Shown: positions 11,630 through 22,365 of the stretch, piece after piece
Layout: each line of letters starts with the position of its first letter
Numbering within the stretch: the first letter of the stretch is position 1
Assembly (NCBI GenBank): GCA_033439265.1
Contig: JAVTVX010000005.1
Span: 2,118,001 to 2,182,000 of the forward strand
From: Dillenia suffruticosa
Taxonomy: Eukaryota > Streptophyta > Magnoliopsida > Dilleniales > Dilleniaceae
Length of the DNA: 64,000 bases
Direction of reading: 5' to 3'
Notes under the pieces: generated by a model
Databases searched by the model: none
The model's input: only the letters and a program-made list of their open reading frames with translations
What the model was told of the DNA's origin: nothing
Program-made: the position numbers and the translations under genes

Positions 11630-13556
11630 TCAGAAGCAATTGGGAGGCTTTTGAGTGCCATATGAGATACCCTTGGCATTTATACATCGAGCCTTGATAG
11701 GTCCTTCTCGTCCATGATAAACCAAGTCTATGTTGTTCAGCTCAAGCCTTTCACATGGCCTACTCTTGCTACACAAGAAATTAATTGCTAGCTGCGAGTT
11801 TGAAGTTCCGGAAATGTTTTTAAACTTGGCGTCACTGATTTGAACTTGTGAATCACCCTAAAAAAGGTAATAAAGACAACTGATTAATATACACGGTCTA
11901 CCCAACTCATACTCAGATCTATACATTCTGAATTGAGATTACGAAGAAAAATGAAGAATCAAGGGTGGGGAGAGAAAATACCGCAGCACAACTTCTGAAG
12001 GGGCAATACTGTTGGTCAATGATTATGGGGTTGTACACATTCCTCATAGTAAGATCTTGGAAGGTGATATTTGAAGCAAGGCCAGGATAGGAACTAGTCT
12101 TAGTTTTGATTCTCACACCATTAAGTGTGCCACTAAAGGTGCAATTTTGAACGAGTAGACCATTCACATCTTCTTCATCTTGTGTGCCTCCAAGGCTACC
12201 AACACTAATTCCATGTCCAGGACCACACTCCACACTTGTGATGTTGACATTCCTCGACCCCGGAAGCAAGGCAATGCAGTCATCGCCGGTGCCAATCTTT
12301 GACGTGAAAATGTTAATGCCGGATGAACTTGCTATTCTTATTCCATCCGTATTTGGGCTATCACCAGGAGCTGAGATCCTGATATGATCAATTTGTACAT
12401 TATGGCATGCCAGAAGACTCATGTGCACGTTCTTGCTGTTGATGAATTTTACATGGTGGATTCTTGAGTTGTTGACAAAATCCAATCTCAATGTCTGAAA
12501 GAAACATAGGCATGTATATATCACATATTATAAATGGTGGGATTGGTTGGTCTTACTAGGAGAATTTTAGTATTGTTTTGTGTGGGTAGGAACGAATATA
12601 TGTCATATTTTTTCTTTTACCAAAATAAAAGCACACGAGAACAGAAAGGTCACGCTAAAACCGGCGGCATCGACTGGAAGAATCATCATAATTTATTGCA
12701 CATAAAATGAAATTTTGAATTATCATCATGGTAGAGAGAGAGAGAGAGAGAGCTTACAGTGGGGAGAAGCTTGCAAGAGGGAGACTCTTTACAATTATTG
12801 TAAGGCCAAGCAATAGCACCTTGACCATCAAATGTTCCATCACCAAAAACTGTCAACTTATCAATCCATTGGAAGCTAATCCAATTATCAATTCCTAATT
12901 GAGGATCACGCGGAGCTCTCAAAGCCCCTTTGATTTTAAACAGCATTTGACCATTGCATGGTCCTTTAAGCCTCAGAGCACTAGTCATGAATACACCCAG
13001 AGGAATATAAACCAGGTTTCTTCCCTTTGCTTGGCATGCTATATTCCACACATTCAAAATTACCTGCAAAACCATAATATATATATACACGCACTTAATA
13101 CATAAAATTAAACCCAGACGCATCAGGAGTTTGATCATTGGGTCACAGGTTCAACCCACCGGGTTGATGATCAAAATGCTTGGTCCATATAAAATCAGAA
13201 GTACAAATAATTTTGAAGTACAATACCAAAATGTATAAATTTTCAGCGTCTATTGCATCAAGAACTAAAAACCCAACACATAAGACATAGAAGACTACTC
13301 AAAGCAACAAAAAGTAATATGTCTTGCACATAATATTTCTACATGGTAAAAGATAACAGAGTAAAATTTTGTAATTAGCTCTATATAGTGATGATGTTGG
13401 AAAACAAGTATTCACCTTGCTATTATCGGTCTTGCCATCAGCTCGACCACCAAATTTGCTTATATCATATTCCTTGATTTGGGCATGAACTTGTGTAGCC
13501 AAGACAACTAGGATTACACAAAAGAAAATGGGTACAGAACATGATATCGAAGCCAT
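11630..13556 (-). CDS. Polygalacturonase (GH28, exopolygalacturonase-type), 4 exons, 395 aa
   Basis: Secreted glycoside hydrolase family 28 enzyme that hydrolyses alpha-1,4-galacturonan of pectin in the cell wall. Exons on the minus strand are 13556-13416, 13063-12758, 12494-11982 and 11857-11630, all joining in phase 0 (47+102+171+75 residues). The first 26 residues are a hydrophobic signal peptide ending TQVHA. All four GH28 motifs are intact: NTDG (197-200), GTGDDC with both catalytic Asp (220, 221), CGPGHG (His243) and RIKT (277-280). C-terminal cysteines follow (FLCSKSRPCERL, KPPNC). The CGPGHGISVGSL block and overall length resemble the pollen-type exopolygalacturonase clade, but tissue and exo mode cannot be proved from sequence. 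Start choice: the ATG at 13556 leads straight into the signal peptide. A decayed paralogue lies about 1.4 kb upstream. Confidence 0.93.
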
Positions 13557-14547
13557 CTCCTCTACCACAAAAATTTCTTCTCCTCTTAAAATGACTTTCT
13601 TTGAGATTTGACTTCAGTTACATTTTTTTTTCCTAAATAAATGTGGATTTAATGTGTTAGGAAATGGAATAATTGAAGCAAACTTGGCCTTTCCCATTCT
13701 TTTCATTTACTGTAATCTCTGTAAAGATTTTGACTTGTGCTCACATTTTCAATAGCTTCCATGTTTATAGGAGAATATTCTTAGAGATTTTTATTTTCCT
13801 TTTTTGGGAGATTATTAAGAAATTAATTAATATGAGAAAATTTAGGTAGAAGAGTGGTCTAAATTGAGTTGGTCTTTCGTTTTATCATTGCTCTTCAAAC
13901 TAAGGTGCATTAATAATGCTAAGGGGTGATAATGTGTATGGAATATTTCCTAACACACCACATTTTCTCGGGAAGAAACTTTGGATGATATCTATCTATT
14001 AGTTTCATTTTTATGTTATTTTGTTTAAATTATTGATATAAATAACTAATTTAAAGTTGGAAGGAAAATGATATCAATTGTGATGTATAAAAACTTGTGA
14101 ATCATACTAAGTAAATTTAATTTTTTGGGTGCATGAAAAATAAGAATCAATGGGGAGGTTTTAATTCTAATGCTACCATTTGTTTTTGGAACATATAAAT
14201 CTCAGTGCACCAATTGAATAAATTACATGTAATAAAAGATTGGGAATTTTTGGTATTAATTGGAAGGCTTATACTGTGTCCAGCGAGGAATTTGGAAGGG
14301 TATAGATTATTTTCTCAAATGGGTTGCTTCCATGTTTTGCTAAAGTTGAGTTTTAGCATATGAATCTAGGGAAACCAAATCAAAATTCAATTTCTTGATC
14401 TCGTTGAGTCTTATCCACCATTAATCTTCTTCTTGGTTTCAACGAATCTTGTTTAAATGAAATTATATGACCCTGCAATGAGAGATTAATCTCCCTTTTG
14501 TCTCAATATTGGATTCCAATATCAATTCAAACACAAAACTACCTAAC
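13557..14547. other. Intergenic upstream of the polygalacturonase gene
   Basis: Promoter side of the polygalacturonase gene. A TATAAA on the minus strand at 13764-13769, about 210 nt above the ATG, is a weak TATA candidate. No other feature recognised. Confidence 0.4.
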
Positions 14548-14715
14548 TCTTTTGGATTGAGTGGTCGAACACTCTACTCACTTAACCAGAAATCTCTAGT
14601 TTGAGTCCTGAGAACGACAAAAAAGAATTTGAGAAAACCAACCCCTAAAATGGATATCACTGTACTCGAATTGAATCGGATTAGTCGGATAAAATCCGAA
14701 TACCGATAATGAAAA
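14548..14715 (+). mobile_element. tRNA-like SINE, best plus-strand copy
   Basis: Head TTTTGGATTGAGTGGTCGAA resembles a Pol III A box. It is followed by CTTAACCAGAAATCTC and GTTTGAGTCCTGAGAA, which fits a B box (GTTNGANTCC). The body contains GAATCGGATTAGTCGGATAA and ends with ATACCGATAATGAAAACAAA, an A-rich tail. The same order of blocks recurs in a dozen or more diverged copies in this window on both strands. Confidence 0.6.
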
Positions 14716-14989
14716 CAAAAACAAAAGAAACAAAGCTAAAATCCATTAATCTCCCTTTGTTAGAAAATAAATTTCGTGAGTGCAAATCAATCACAACCTT
14801 ATTTACTCCTATGTCAATTCTCCATAGTTATCCAATTCCAATACTTGTCTGCACTACCTAAAACACCTTTTTTTTTTTTTCTTTTTTGCAATACCATTTG
14901 ATTTTACGCTTATGATTCGATTCAAAATTTTGAATTTGGCAACTTAAACCGTCTCTAGGAAAGAAAACATGAGAGAGAGAGAGAGAGAG

Positions 14990-15440
14990 AGAGCAAAAGA
15001 TGAGACATCTTGGATGCGCAGAAATTATGAGGGCAATAATTTTGATCAACAATGGGATTCTCCACATTGGTCATGGTGATATTTTGAGGAGTAAACTTAG
15101 AAGCAAAGAGAGGAGGTGAAGGAACCCAGGTTTTGATCCTCAAACCATTTGTACTAGCAGCGAGCAGAGAATCCATGACTTCAATTCCTTGAATATTTGG
15201 TTAATCATTGTTCCAACGTAAGCTCCCAACACTAATTCCATGCCCAGGACCACACTGATGAATCTGAGTCATATTAATTGACTGAGAGCTTGGTCGGGTC
15301 CTATTGAAATGCAATCACCTCCTGTCCCAGTTTTTGAATTTGATATTTGAATGTTTTGGAACTCTCCAATGTGAATTCCATCAGTGCTGGGTCATATTAA
15401 GTGACGGTGCAGTGATTGTAATGTGCTCAAGGAAAGACAT
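14990..15440 (-). pseudogene. Polygalacturonase pseudogene (exon 3 fragment)
   Basis: Minus-strand remnant of the GH28 core exon, clearly a paralogue of the intact gene at 11630-13556. Pieces read STDGIHIGEFQNIQISNSK, then TGTGGDCISIGP, a frameshift, then CGPGHGISVGSL, an in-frame TAA (in RWNND*PNIQ), and finally NGLRIKTWVPSPP through NPIVDQNYCPHNFCAS. One catalytic Asp of GTGDDC is Gly (GTGGDC), NTDG has become STDG, and exons 1, 2 and 4 are missing. With a frameshift and a stop it cannot make an enzyme. It probably arose by tandem duplication. A GA microsatellite (about 14972-14993) abuts its end. Confidence 0.88.
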
Positions 15441-15661
15441 CCAAAAGAAATAAAGTAACTATATCATAAAAACACATGTAAGTGATGTTGGATTATCTAA
15501 TTTCTGCCCTAGAACCCTCAATAATTTTCATACATATTGATGTGGTCGATTTTGATATTACGGGGTTGGTCTTTTTAGATGAATAAAGATTAAAGGAGGA
15601 AAAATTATAATAGATTGGATTACAAGCCCCACAAAAATAATGCTTTGGCGAGTTATGGACC

Positions 15662-15688
15662 CCTCCCCCCCCCCCCCCCAAAAAAAAA
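15662..15688. repeat. Poly-C / poly-A run
   Basis: A stretch of about 18 C followed by 8-9 A at the apparent left edge of the LINE remnant. It separates the polygalacturonase relic from the retroelement. Confidence 0.8.
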
Positions 15689-15697
15689 GTTTTTGTC

Positions 15698-16088
15698 ATG
15701 CTTAACATTTTTATCTTAATTTTGTATCATTCTTGTGAGGGGTTTCATCTTCTGGTTCGTGTTAAACTTTTCCCAACTATTCTTGTGATTTATTCTGTCG
15801 ACCTTGTAAAAGCTCTCTCTTCCAATGCGATGCCCTTACATTATTCTTTTCATATCCTGCAAGAGTGTCAACTTCTTATGCGTCAACCATTAATTGATCC
15901 GGTGAGTTTCATTCAGGGTAATAGTTGTGCAGATATTTGGGCGCATGTCGAGCTATCCGCACCTCCGGGTTTCTATGAGTTTATCTCTCCACTTAGTGAA
16001 GTGTATTATTTGTTAGAACGGGATATTCGAGATATATCTTATTCTAGAAACTAGTCCACCACTCCACTTGTTTAAAAAAAAAAAAAAA
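15698..16088 (+). mobile_element. 5'-truncated LINE remnant: RNase H C-terminus plus poly(A)
   Basis: The plus-strand frame to the stop at 16054 reads SSNAMPLHYSFHILQECQLL, then IQGNSCADIWAHVELSAPPGFYEF and LSEVYYLLERDIRDISYSRN. This is the end of the plant LINE-type RNase H domain (usual motif EGNxCADxLA, then PP and a final LLxxDxxG). The stop is followed by about 18 nt and a 16-base poly(A) run (16073-16088), as expected for the 3' end of a non-LTR retrotransposon. Catalytic upstream parts and the reverse transcriptase are absent, so this is a dead 5'-truncated copy. I could not find a convincing target-site duplication. Confidence 0.68.
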
Positions 16089-17243
16089 TTAAAGAAGTTA
16101 AATATATATATTATGCATACGCTTTCAAGTTATGTAGGAGAAACAATATACTTTTTTTTTTCCTTTTCCTTTACGTGGAGGGGGGGTGTCTTTTTAGTCA
16201 GAGAAATGATGGAACTTACGATAGGAAGAGTTTGGCATTGGGCAATAAAGCTCTCCTCCTTTCCTTTTTATTGATGATTTTCATGGTTATAAAAGGGAGG
16301 AAAATGTAATATTCACTTCCATTTCACGTTTAAGGATTTCCATGTTTAGTGGTTGAATGGATTCTTTTCTAGTTGATCTAAGTCTTCAGAGGTTATATAT
16401 ATAGATTACCTTCTACAATGGCTTCCCCCGCCCCCCAAAAAAAATAAAAATAAAAATAAAATATATAAAAAATAAAGGATAAATGTATCCAATTAAGTTG
16501 GTGGCAGTAAGAGATTTTAGAAAATACTCTGAAATGATTACTTTAGCTTTCTCCATCTTTGGTCGAGAGAGAGAGAGAGTCTGCATTGTGGCAATTTTCT
16601 AAAACCATTTTTTTGTTTCTAACTTTTAATTAACTATACAAAAGACACGGAGGAATAAAAAAAGAAAAAAAAAAAAAAAAGAAAAGAAACTCAGAAATGG
16701 ATGCGTTTTATTTTATATAAATTATTGGGTCCTCATTCCCCGTGAGGTAAAACACTTACTTTCATTTATATAAACTAAATAAAGCATGTATTATGGATCC
16801 TCTCAAGTCTCAATTGGCAAGTAGTGAAAATTCCTTTCTCTTACGGTTAATAAAAAATAAAAAATCAACGCTATAGGGAAGAATTTAAAACTCAAAAATT
16901 TAAACTTTTAACACAAGAAAGAATATTTGCAAATCTATTGAGTAATCTAGGTTTTATATTGAGGAGTTTTATTTTATTTATTTATTATTTTTGTTATAAA
17001 GGAGATTTAAACTCAAATTAAGAGATGTGCTTTTGGTACAAGAGCCTTTAGTGAGATCAACAAATAGTCTGAGTAATGGAATGAGATATTAGGTTATTTA
17101 ATCAAATTTTAGATTCAAAATTTAGAAATAAAAAAAAAAATTATACTAGGAAAGCCACACCTTAAATAAGATTCTCACATACGTTAGAATCGGATTATTC
17201 ATAATATAACTTTGAATACCGATAAAAAATCTTTAAAAAAAAA
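16089..17243. other. Intergenic, repeat-rich
   Basis: Low-complexity AT-rich DNA with A-runs near 16438-16480 and 16660-16680, a short GA tract near 16565-16580, and SINE-like pieces near 16880-17230. No gene recognised. Confidence 0.5.
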
Positions 17244-18070
17244 TGCACGCACAAGGAGTCCTATTATTACTGGTCTCTTTAGACCTCAGAATCAAATTAG
17301 ACTTAAGACGGGTTTGGCTTGATGCACGGACCGGGAGTTCTATTATGTTACGAATCCCATATCGGATTCCAAAGAAATCATAAAATACTACTTTAACTCC
17401 AATATGCTCTCTCACCCAACAGGTTGATTTTTTGAGCTGAATTCTTTTATTGGGCTTGAAAAATGGAAAAGGACTATCTAGTGTTGAAGTGAGAGCCGTC
17501 CAAAAAAAAAAGGGTTACCCACCAGAGTGAGAGCAGTCCGTGGACGTCCGACTTCTCAAGGTGAGGGTAATGTTACGAATCTCACATCAGATTCCAAAAA
17601 AATCATAAAATACTACTTAAGTCTAATAGACTCTCTCATCCGACAGGTCGATCTTTTGAGCTAAATTTTTTTATTGGGTTTGAATCCATCCCTTGGGCCT
17701 GTTTTTTTTGTTGGTACAATCACTTGGCTCTGTAACATATTATTATTGGTCTCTTTAGACCTTGGAATCAAATTAGACTTACGATGGGTTCGGCTTGTAA
17801 ATGAGGTTATCAAATAAAGATCAGGCTCAAAGCCCAGAAAAGAGAGCGGGCCTAAAGCTACCGATATTTATTTATTTATTTTTGGTACTAGATCAACCGA
17901 TATCTGAATTTTATCCGACTAATTTGGTCCGAGCACTATGAGACTCATTAAGATGTTAACTCTCCCAAATCCAAAAAAAAAAAGTGCAGACCGAGAGTCC
18001 TATTATCACTTGTCTCTTTAGATCTTGGAATCAAATTAGACTTAAGACGGGTTAGGCTTGTAAACGAGGT
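17244..18070. repeat. Nested duplicated modules A (x3) and B (x2)
   Basis: Module A, with core GGTCTCTTTAGACCTTGGAA then ATCAAATTAGACTTAAGACG, occurs three times: 17244-17321, 17738-17800 and 17984-18070. Module B, with core ATCGGATTCCAAAGAAATCA then CAACAGGTTGATTTTTTGAG, occurs twice: about 17328-17458 and 17568-17690. The order A-B-B-A-A indicates segmental duplication of repeat-derived DNA. The CCCACATCGGATTCC-type sequence in module B resembles pieces of plant LTR elements, but no complete LTR or primer-binding site was seen. Confidence 0.75.
17882..17984 (-). mobile_element. SINE 3' half in the first duplicated segment
   Basis: Minus-strand 3' half of the tRNA-like family: GATTTGGGAGAGTTAACATC, then AATGAGTCTCATAGTGCTCG and GGATAAAATTCAGATATCGG, with a tail of ATAAATAAATAAAT on that strand. 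It matches the 3' half of the copy at 18262-18436. Confidence 0.6.
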
Positions 18071-18089
18071 TAACAAATACAGATCCGGC

Positions 18090-18189
18090 ACCAATGAGCT
18101 TCAGCGTAAATGGCACCAATCCCCCTCTCCTTATAATAAGTTCGCATTCGAGTTTCACTATGAACAAAAAAAAAAAAAACAAACAAACA
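18090..18189 (+). mobile_element. Short SINE-like insertion flanked by 18-bp target-site duplication
   Basis: This 100-bp insert interrupts the second duplicated segment; the sister segment (near 17800-17830) lacks it. It starts ACCAATGAGCTTCAGCGTAA, contains GTTCGCATTCGAGTTTCAC (B-box-like) and ends with 14-15 A plus AAC repeats. It is flanked by 18-bp direct repeats at 18072-18089 and 18190-18207, AACAAATA(c/a)AGATC(c/g)GGC, with two mismatches. Empty site, target duplication and A-tail together show a retroposition event. Confidence 0.8.
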
Positions 18190-18261
18190 AACAAATAAAG
18201 ATCGGGCTCAAGGCCCAGAAAAGAGAGCGGGCCTAGAGCTACAATATTTATGTATTTATTT

Positions 18262-18436
18262 TTGGTACTGGATCGATCGGTATCCAGATTTTGTCCCACT
18301 AATTCAGTCCGAGCACTGTGTAGCTCATTAAAAGGTTGAGTCTCTCAAATCCTTTTTTTTTTATTTTGAGGACTTAAAATTGAGATCTCTGATTAAGAGA
18401 TAAAATGTCCAACTATTCAATCCAAAAAAATTTGGT
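18262..18436 (-). mobile_element. tRNA-like SINE, best minus-strand copy
   Basis: Read on the minus strand: head TTTTTTGGATTGAATAGTTG, then CTCTTAATCAGAGATCTC, B-box region TTTTAAGTCCTC, block GATTTGAGAGACTCAACC, then AATGAGCTACACAGTGCTCG and GGATACCGATCGATCCAGTA, ending in an ATAAATA tail. Length is about 175 bp. It aligns block by block with 14548-14715. Confidence 0.62.
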
Positions 18437-18594
18437 GGAGCTACCAATATTTATGTAACACTAGCCCTTGTTCTTCAAATTAGGCAGAGCTTGGCCTTTG
18501 ACAGAAAGTAAAAGAGCATGGCTGGGTTTGTGTGTGAGGATTTTCTGGCATCGTCATGAGTACACATACTTATACTAACGAATCATCGGTCTAG

Positions 18595-18770
18595 TACGTA
18601 AAGATGTTAAGTCTCTTAACCAAACCACAGATTCAAAACTTGAGAATAAAAAATATTATATTACGATAGTTTCTCCCTAAATTGAGTTCGATAACACTCG
18701 AATTAGATAAAATCAATTCATGACTCTAGATATCGATTGATTATAGAGATATATATATATATATTAAAAA
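18595..18770 (+). mobile_element. Degenerate SINE copy (plus)
   Basis: GTCTCTTAACCAAACCACAG then ATTCAAAACTTGAGAATAAA, followed by GATAACACTCGAATTAGATA and GATATCGATTGATTATAGAG, then a TA-rich tail. Same block order as the other family members. Confidence 0.45.
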
Positions 18771-19023
18771 AAAAGAGTACACATACTTATAGAGTCGTTG
18801 ATTCTTAGATGTCATTCAATGATATCTGATCATTTTACCATCTCTGGCTAGAAATGATGACCATCGAATGCTGATCTAATAGAATTTGTATCTATACTAT
18901 GAAATTATAGGGGGTGTAAAAACCCTCTAAAGGAACAATTTTGAGCCAACCGTAAAAAATTCAAATTGGGCTCAATTAAGTTTTGATAATTAGACCTGGA
19001 AAGTATGCTAAATTCGACCCAAT

Positions 19024-19061
19024 GATTAGTCAGGCCACAGACGATTGGTCAGGCCGCAGAC
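19024..19061. repeat. Tandem 19-bp duplication
   Basis: Two adjacent units, GATTAGTCAGGCCACAGAC and GATTGGTCAGGCCGCAGAC, differing at two positions, in unannotated DNA about 700 bp beyond the GDPDL stop codon. Confidence 0.85.
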
Positions 19062-19754
19062 GTTCAAATTATGCTTGCTAGCGAATCCAAACAAAGATGT
19101 CCAATGCTTGGTATGTCAGTCTAGGAGTAATGTGTTTACTGAATAACATGAACCCGTTTAATGTTATAGCCCAAACACATGCAAACCTTTGCAAAAAGTT
19201 GAATTTGAGCTGCCATGAGGGTTTTACAACGCTAATCATTTAACGGTCAGCACCAGAATGCCCTATAAAGGGCACTGCAAGATATTTAAAATAAGAAATT
19301 AGGTAGAATCAATATGAATTGATTCCATTAAACACCTAGCAGCTTATTTTGCAGAAACTTAGATCTCTAGATCAACAAAAGGTATTATTTTTAAGCATGC
19401 CATTTTGTAATATAATCACTTCATCGTCCAAATAAATACATACCTTGGATAGGGATACCCCAATCAATAGAATTAAATAAAGCTTTAATACAATGAAAAA
19501 ACCTAAAGCTCGGATGCAAAGTGTCCATCACAAGTTGTAGCTCTCAAGAATTTTAAATAAAATACATAGGGAAGAATAAACATGCCTACAACCAACATTA
19601 AAAATGGAAGCCAAAAAATCTGTCGGTAGTTGGGAGATGGAAAAATTTTGGACTGGTTGGTGGATTTCTGCAAGCTCCACACTACCTCAAGCTCATGGGG
19701 TGAAATACAAGAGCACTAGAATGATAAATATGTGACACTCACCGCATTATTGTC
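19062..19754. other. Downstream region of the GDPDL gene
   Basis: Probably contains the 3' UTR of the minus-strand GDPDL gene in its right part. No other gene seen. Confidence 0.4.
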
Positions 19755-22321
19755 TCAGAAGAGCAATAGGGTCACAAGGTACAAAGCCACGTGAGAGAGG
19801 ATGACACAGGCTCCGATCTTATGCTGACCACTTTTTGTTGGGCCAGGTGATGTCGAGGTGTTAACAGCACTGGGTGCTGGGGCTTGTGCTACTGCTGGCA
19901 GAGGTGCCTCGTTAACATCAGCCTCTGTCAAGACCGGGAATGGAGCCTCAGCTGGTGGCAAGTACTGGGTGGTAATGATTTGCATGAGACTACCCGGTTG
20001 AACAGGGCTCATGTATGCTGGTGTATTGTTTCCCAGCCCTAGACATTTGTTCCCTGAATAAAACAAGAGGTTACAACACATGATCGATCAAGAAACAAAT
20101 AAGCAGTAGAGAAGAGCTCAACCAAAGCCAAATCTTCCCAGTTCTGCAGATGCTTGCTGCCAAGGATCATAAGTAGGCGGGGATAAATTCTAGATGCAGA
20201 ACTGGGATAATTTTGACATCAATAATAAAGTGCAAGAATGGTACCATTTATATTGTTTTCTTCTAAAATGTTCCTATCAGACAAATACTGTACTCAGAGA
20301 AAATAATAAACTTACTCCTGTACCGGGCTGATGTTCTGGGGAAGTCTGTAATAACACCATCAACTCCAGCTCCCATGACAAATGAATTGATTTCCACGGT
20401 TGCATCAGAGAAGAAATCCCATGCTTGTGAAACAAACTCATTGCTGAAAATTCTAGCATAGACGGGTAGATTAAAAGACTTCAGCCTTGGTACAACATTT
20501 GTTACACCAGTGAGAAATGCCTGGTTATCAGGATAGATTGAGGACTTTCTAACAATCACCGCACTTGCAAATGTCTTGATGTCCTCAATGGTTGCATTCA
20601 GGGCATCACGTATGTATTCATCAACTTCATAGACAAGCTCATAATTTGATTTTTCCTTGATTGCAACCAAAATTGAGCTGTTGGTGGATTCTATCATAAC
20701 TTTTGGGGTTTTCTGCGTGTCATAGCCAGCTTCTCTCAAGGAACTAAGGACTGCACCTACCACATCTAGTCCCTTCTTTTCAGCTAGATAAGCCGCATTC
20801 TAATCAGTATCAAAATAGTCAAATGTCATTATCAGAAGAAAAGGGGAATTTAAAACAGAAGCCACTAATTCTAACAGTTAGTGTAGGAAATTTATATAAA
20901 ACAATTTCTGAACTATTTAGAAGCCAGATAGTGCCAAATCTACAAACAATTATCACAGTTCAGAGCATCTAGATGATAAAATCTATAACTTAGACCTTTA
21001 AACTGTCTACATCTGTATAAAATAATGCAACTCATGGTGCTATGCCTACTGGCATCCTCTTCACCTATTGTGCCCTGATTACCTGACATGAAATGGCACT
21101 CGTAGTCTCGACTGATCAATCACCTAACCTCGACTAATTCTATTCCCTGCAATGTTGCATAAATATGAAATACAAAAATGGCCACACACACAGGCTACAG
21201 GCTACTTTTGAGAAGCTTAAGTTCCAGGGCAAGGAAAAATATTTATGCAATTAACAGATAAATAAGCAAATAAGTAAAGACCTAGAGATGCATCAGAAAC
21301 TTACCTCTATTTTGATCAATACACCAGAAAGAGAACTCTGATTTTTTGCCAATGCCAGAAACTCAGTTAATGATATTAATTTCCCGGCAGTTCTGTAAGC
21401 TGGATTCCGATACAGTAGATATGCTGAATATGGGTTTGATATTTGTGCTACAATGACAACAAAAGACAGCAGAAAACCACTGCAATGTCATTTATTGTCC
21501 AAGATAAAAAGGATTCATTCAAAAAATATGATATCATAAAATTCCCATTAGAATCCTGGAATTTTTCTATTCGTCTTTGCAGCACCAGTTATTTCACAAG
21601 AACATCTGAGTCTCAGGAAAATAGTCAATGACAATACACTAAGGTCAAATAACAGTTTGGAAGGAATATAATTTTGCAGAACATGACAGTTTTCTTGAGG
21701 ACAAAAAGGTCGCAACAAAAGGAGAGAAAGAAACAAAAAGTACATAAATGTAAATCCTAGAATAAGTGGGGGACAAAGGCTTCAACTTACGGGTTAATCC
21801 TTGAATCTGGGCCCATGTGAGGCTGAAAGAAAATATAGCATTGCCTGAGATAATCTCGGGAATACTAGTTGCAAGTTTGCTGTAATTGGTTTGAGCAGCA
21901 TTTGTGCCAGTTATAAGATTTATAGAGTCTAGGCAAAATGGTATCCCATCTTTTGTCATTTGAACATCACAGTCAATAACATCAGCTCCATCAGAAATAG
22001 CTTTCAAATATGCTTCATTGGTACAACTAGGTCTGTCTCCACTTGCTCCATTATATGAGATGATCAAAGGCGTTTCTGAAGCAAAGATATCAGTGTAATA
22101 TTTACCAGAAACAAAAAAGGAACATAAATTACAGAAGGAAACAAAGAAAAAGCAAAAACAGAAAAGGCAGTAATATGTGACACACCTTGCACTGTGCGAT
22201 TTTTGCCAATGTGAGAAAAGCAATCTGCAGCATTAGGAAAACATTAGCGTCTGTGAAACTCCTTTCTTGTGTAAGAAACATAACAAGATATTATAATACA
22301 ACTCCCACAAATTAGGAAAAG

Positions 22322-22365
<44 letters not shown>

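Noticed and set aside
13110..13195. tRNA or hairpin RNA in polygalacturonase intron 1
   Set aside because: TTTGATCAT and ATGATCAAA are inverted around GGTTCAACCC, but the arms are short and no full tRNA fold is possible.
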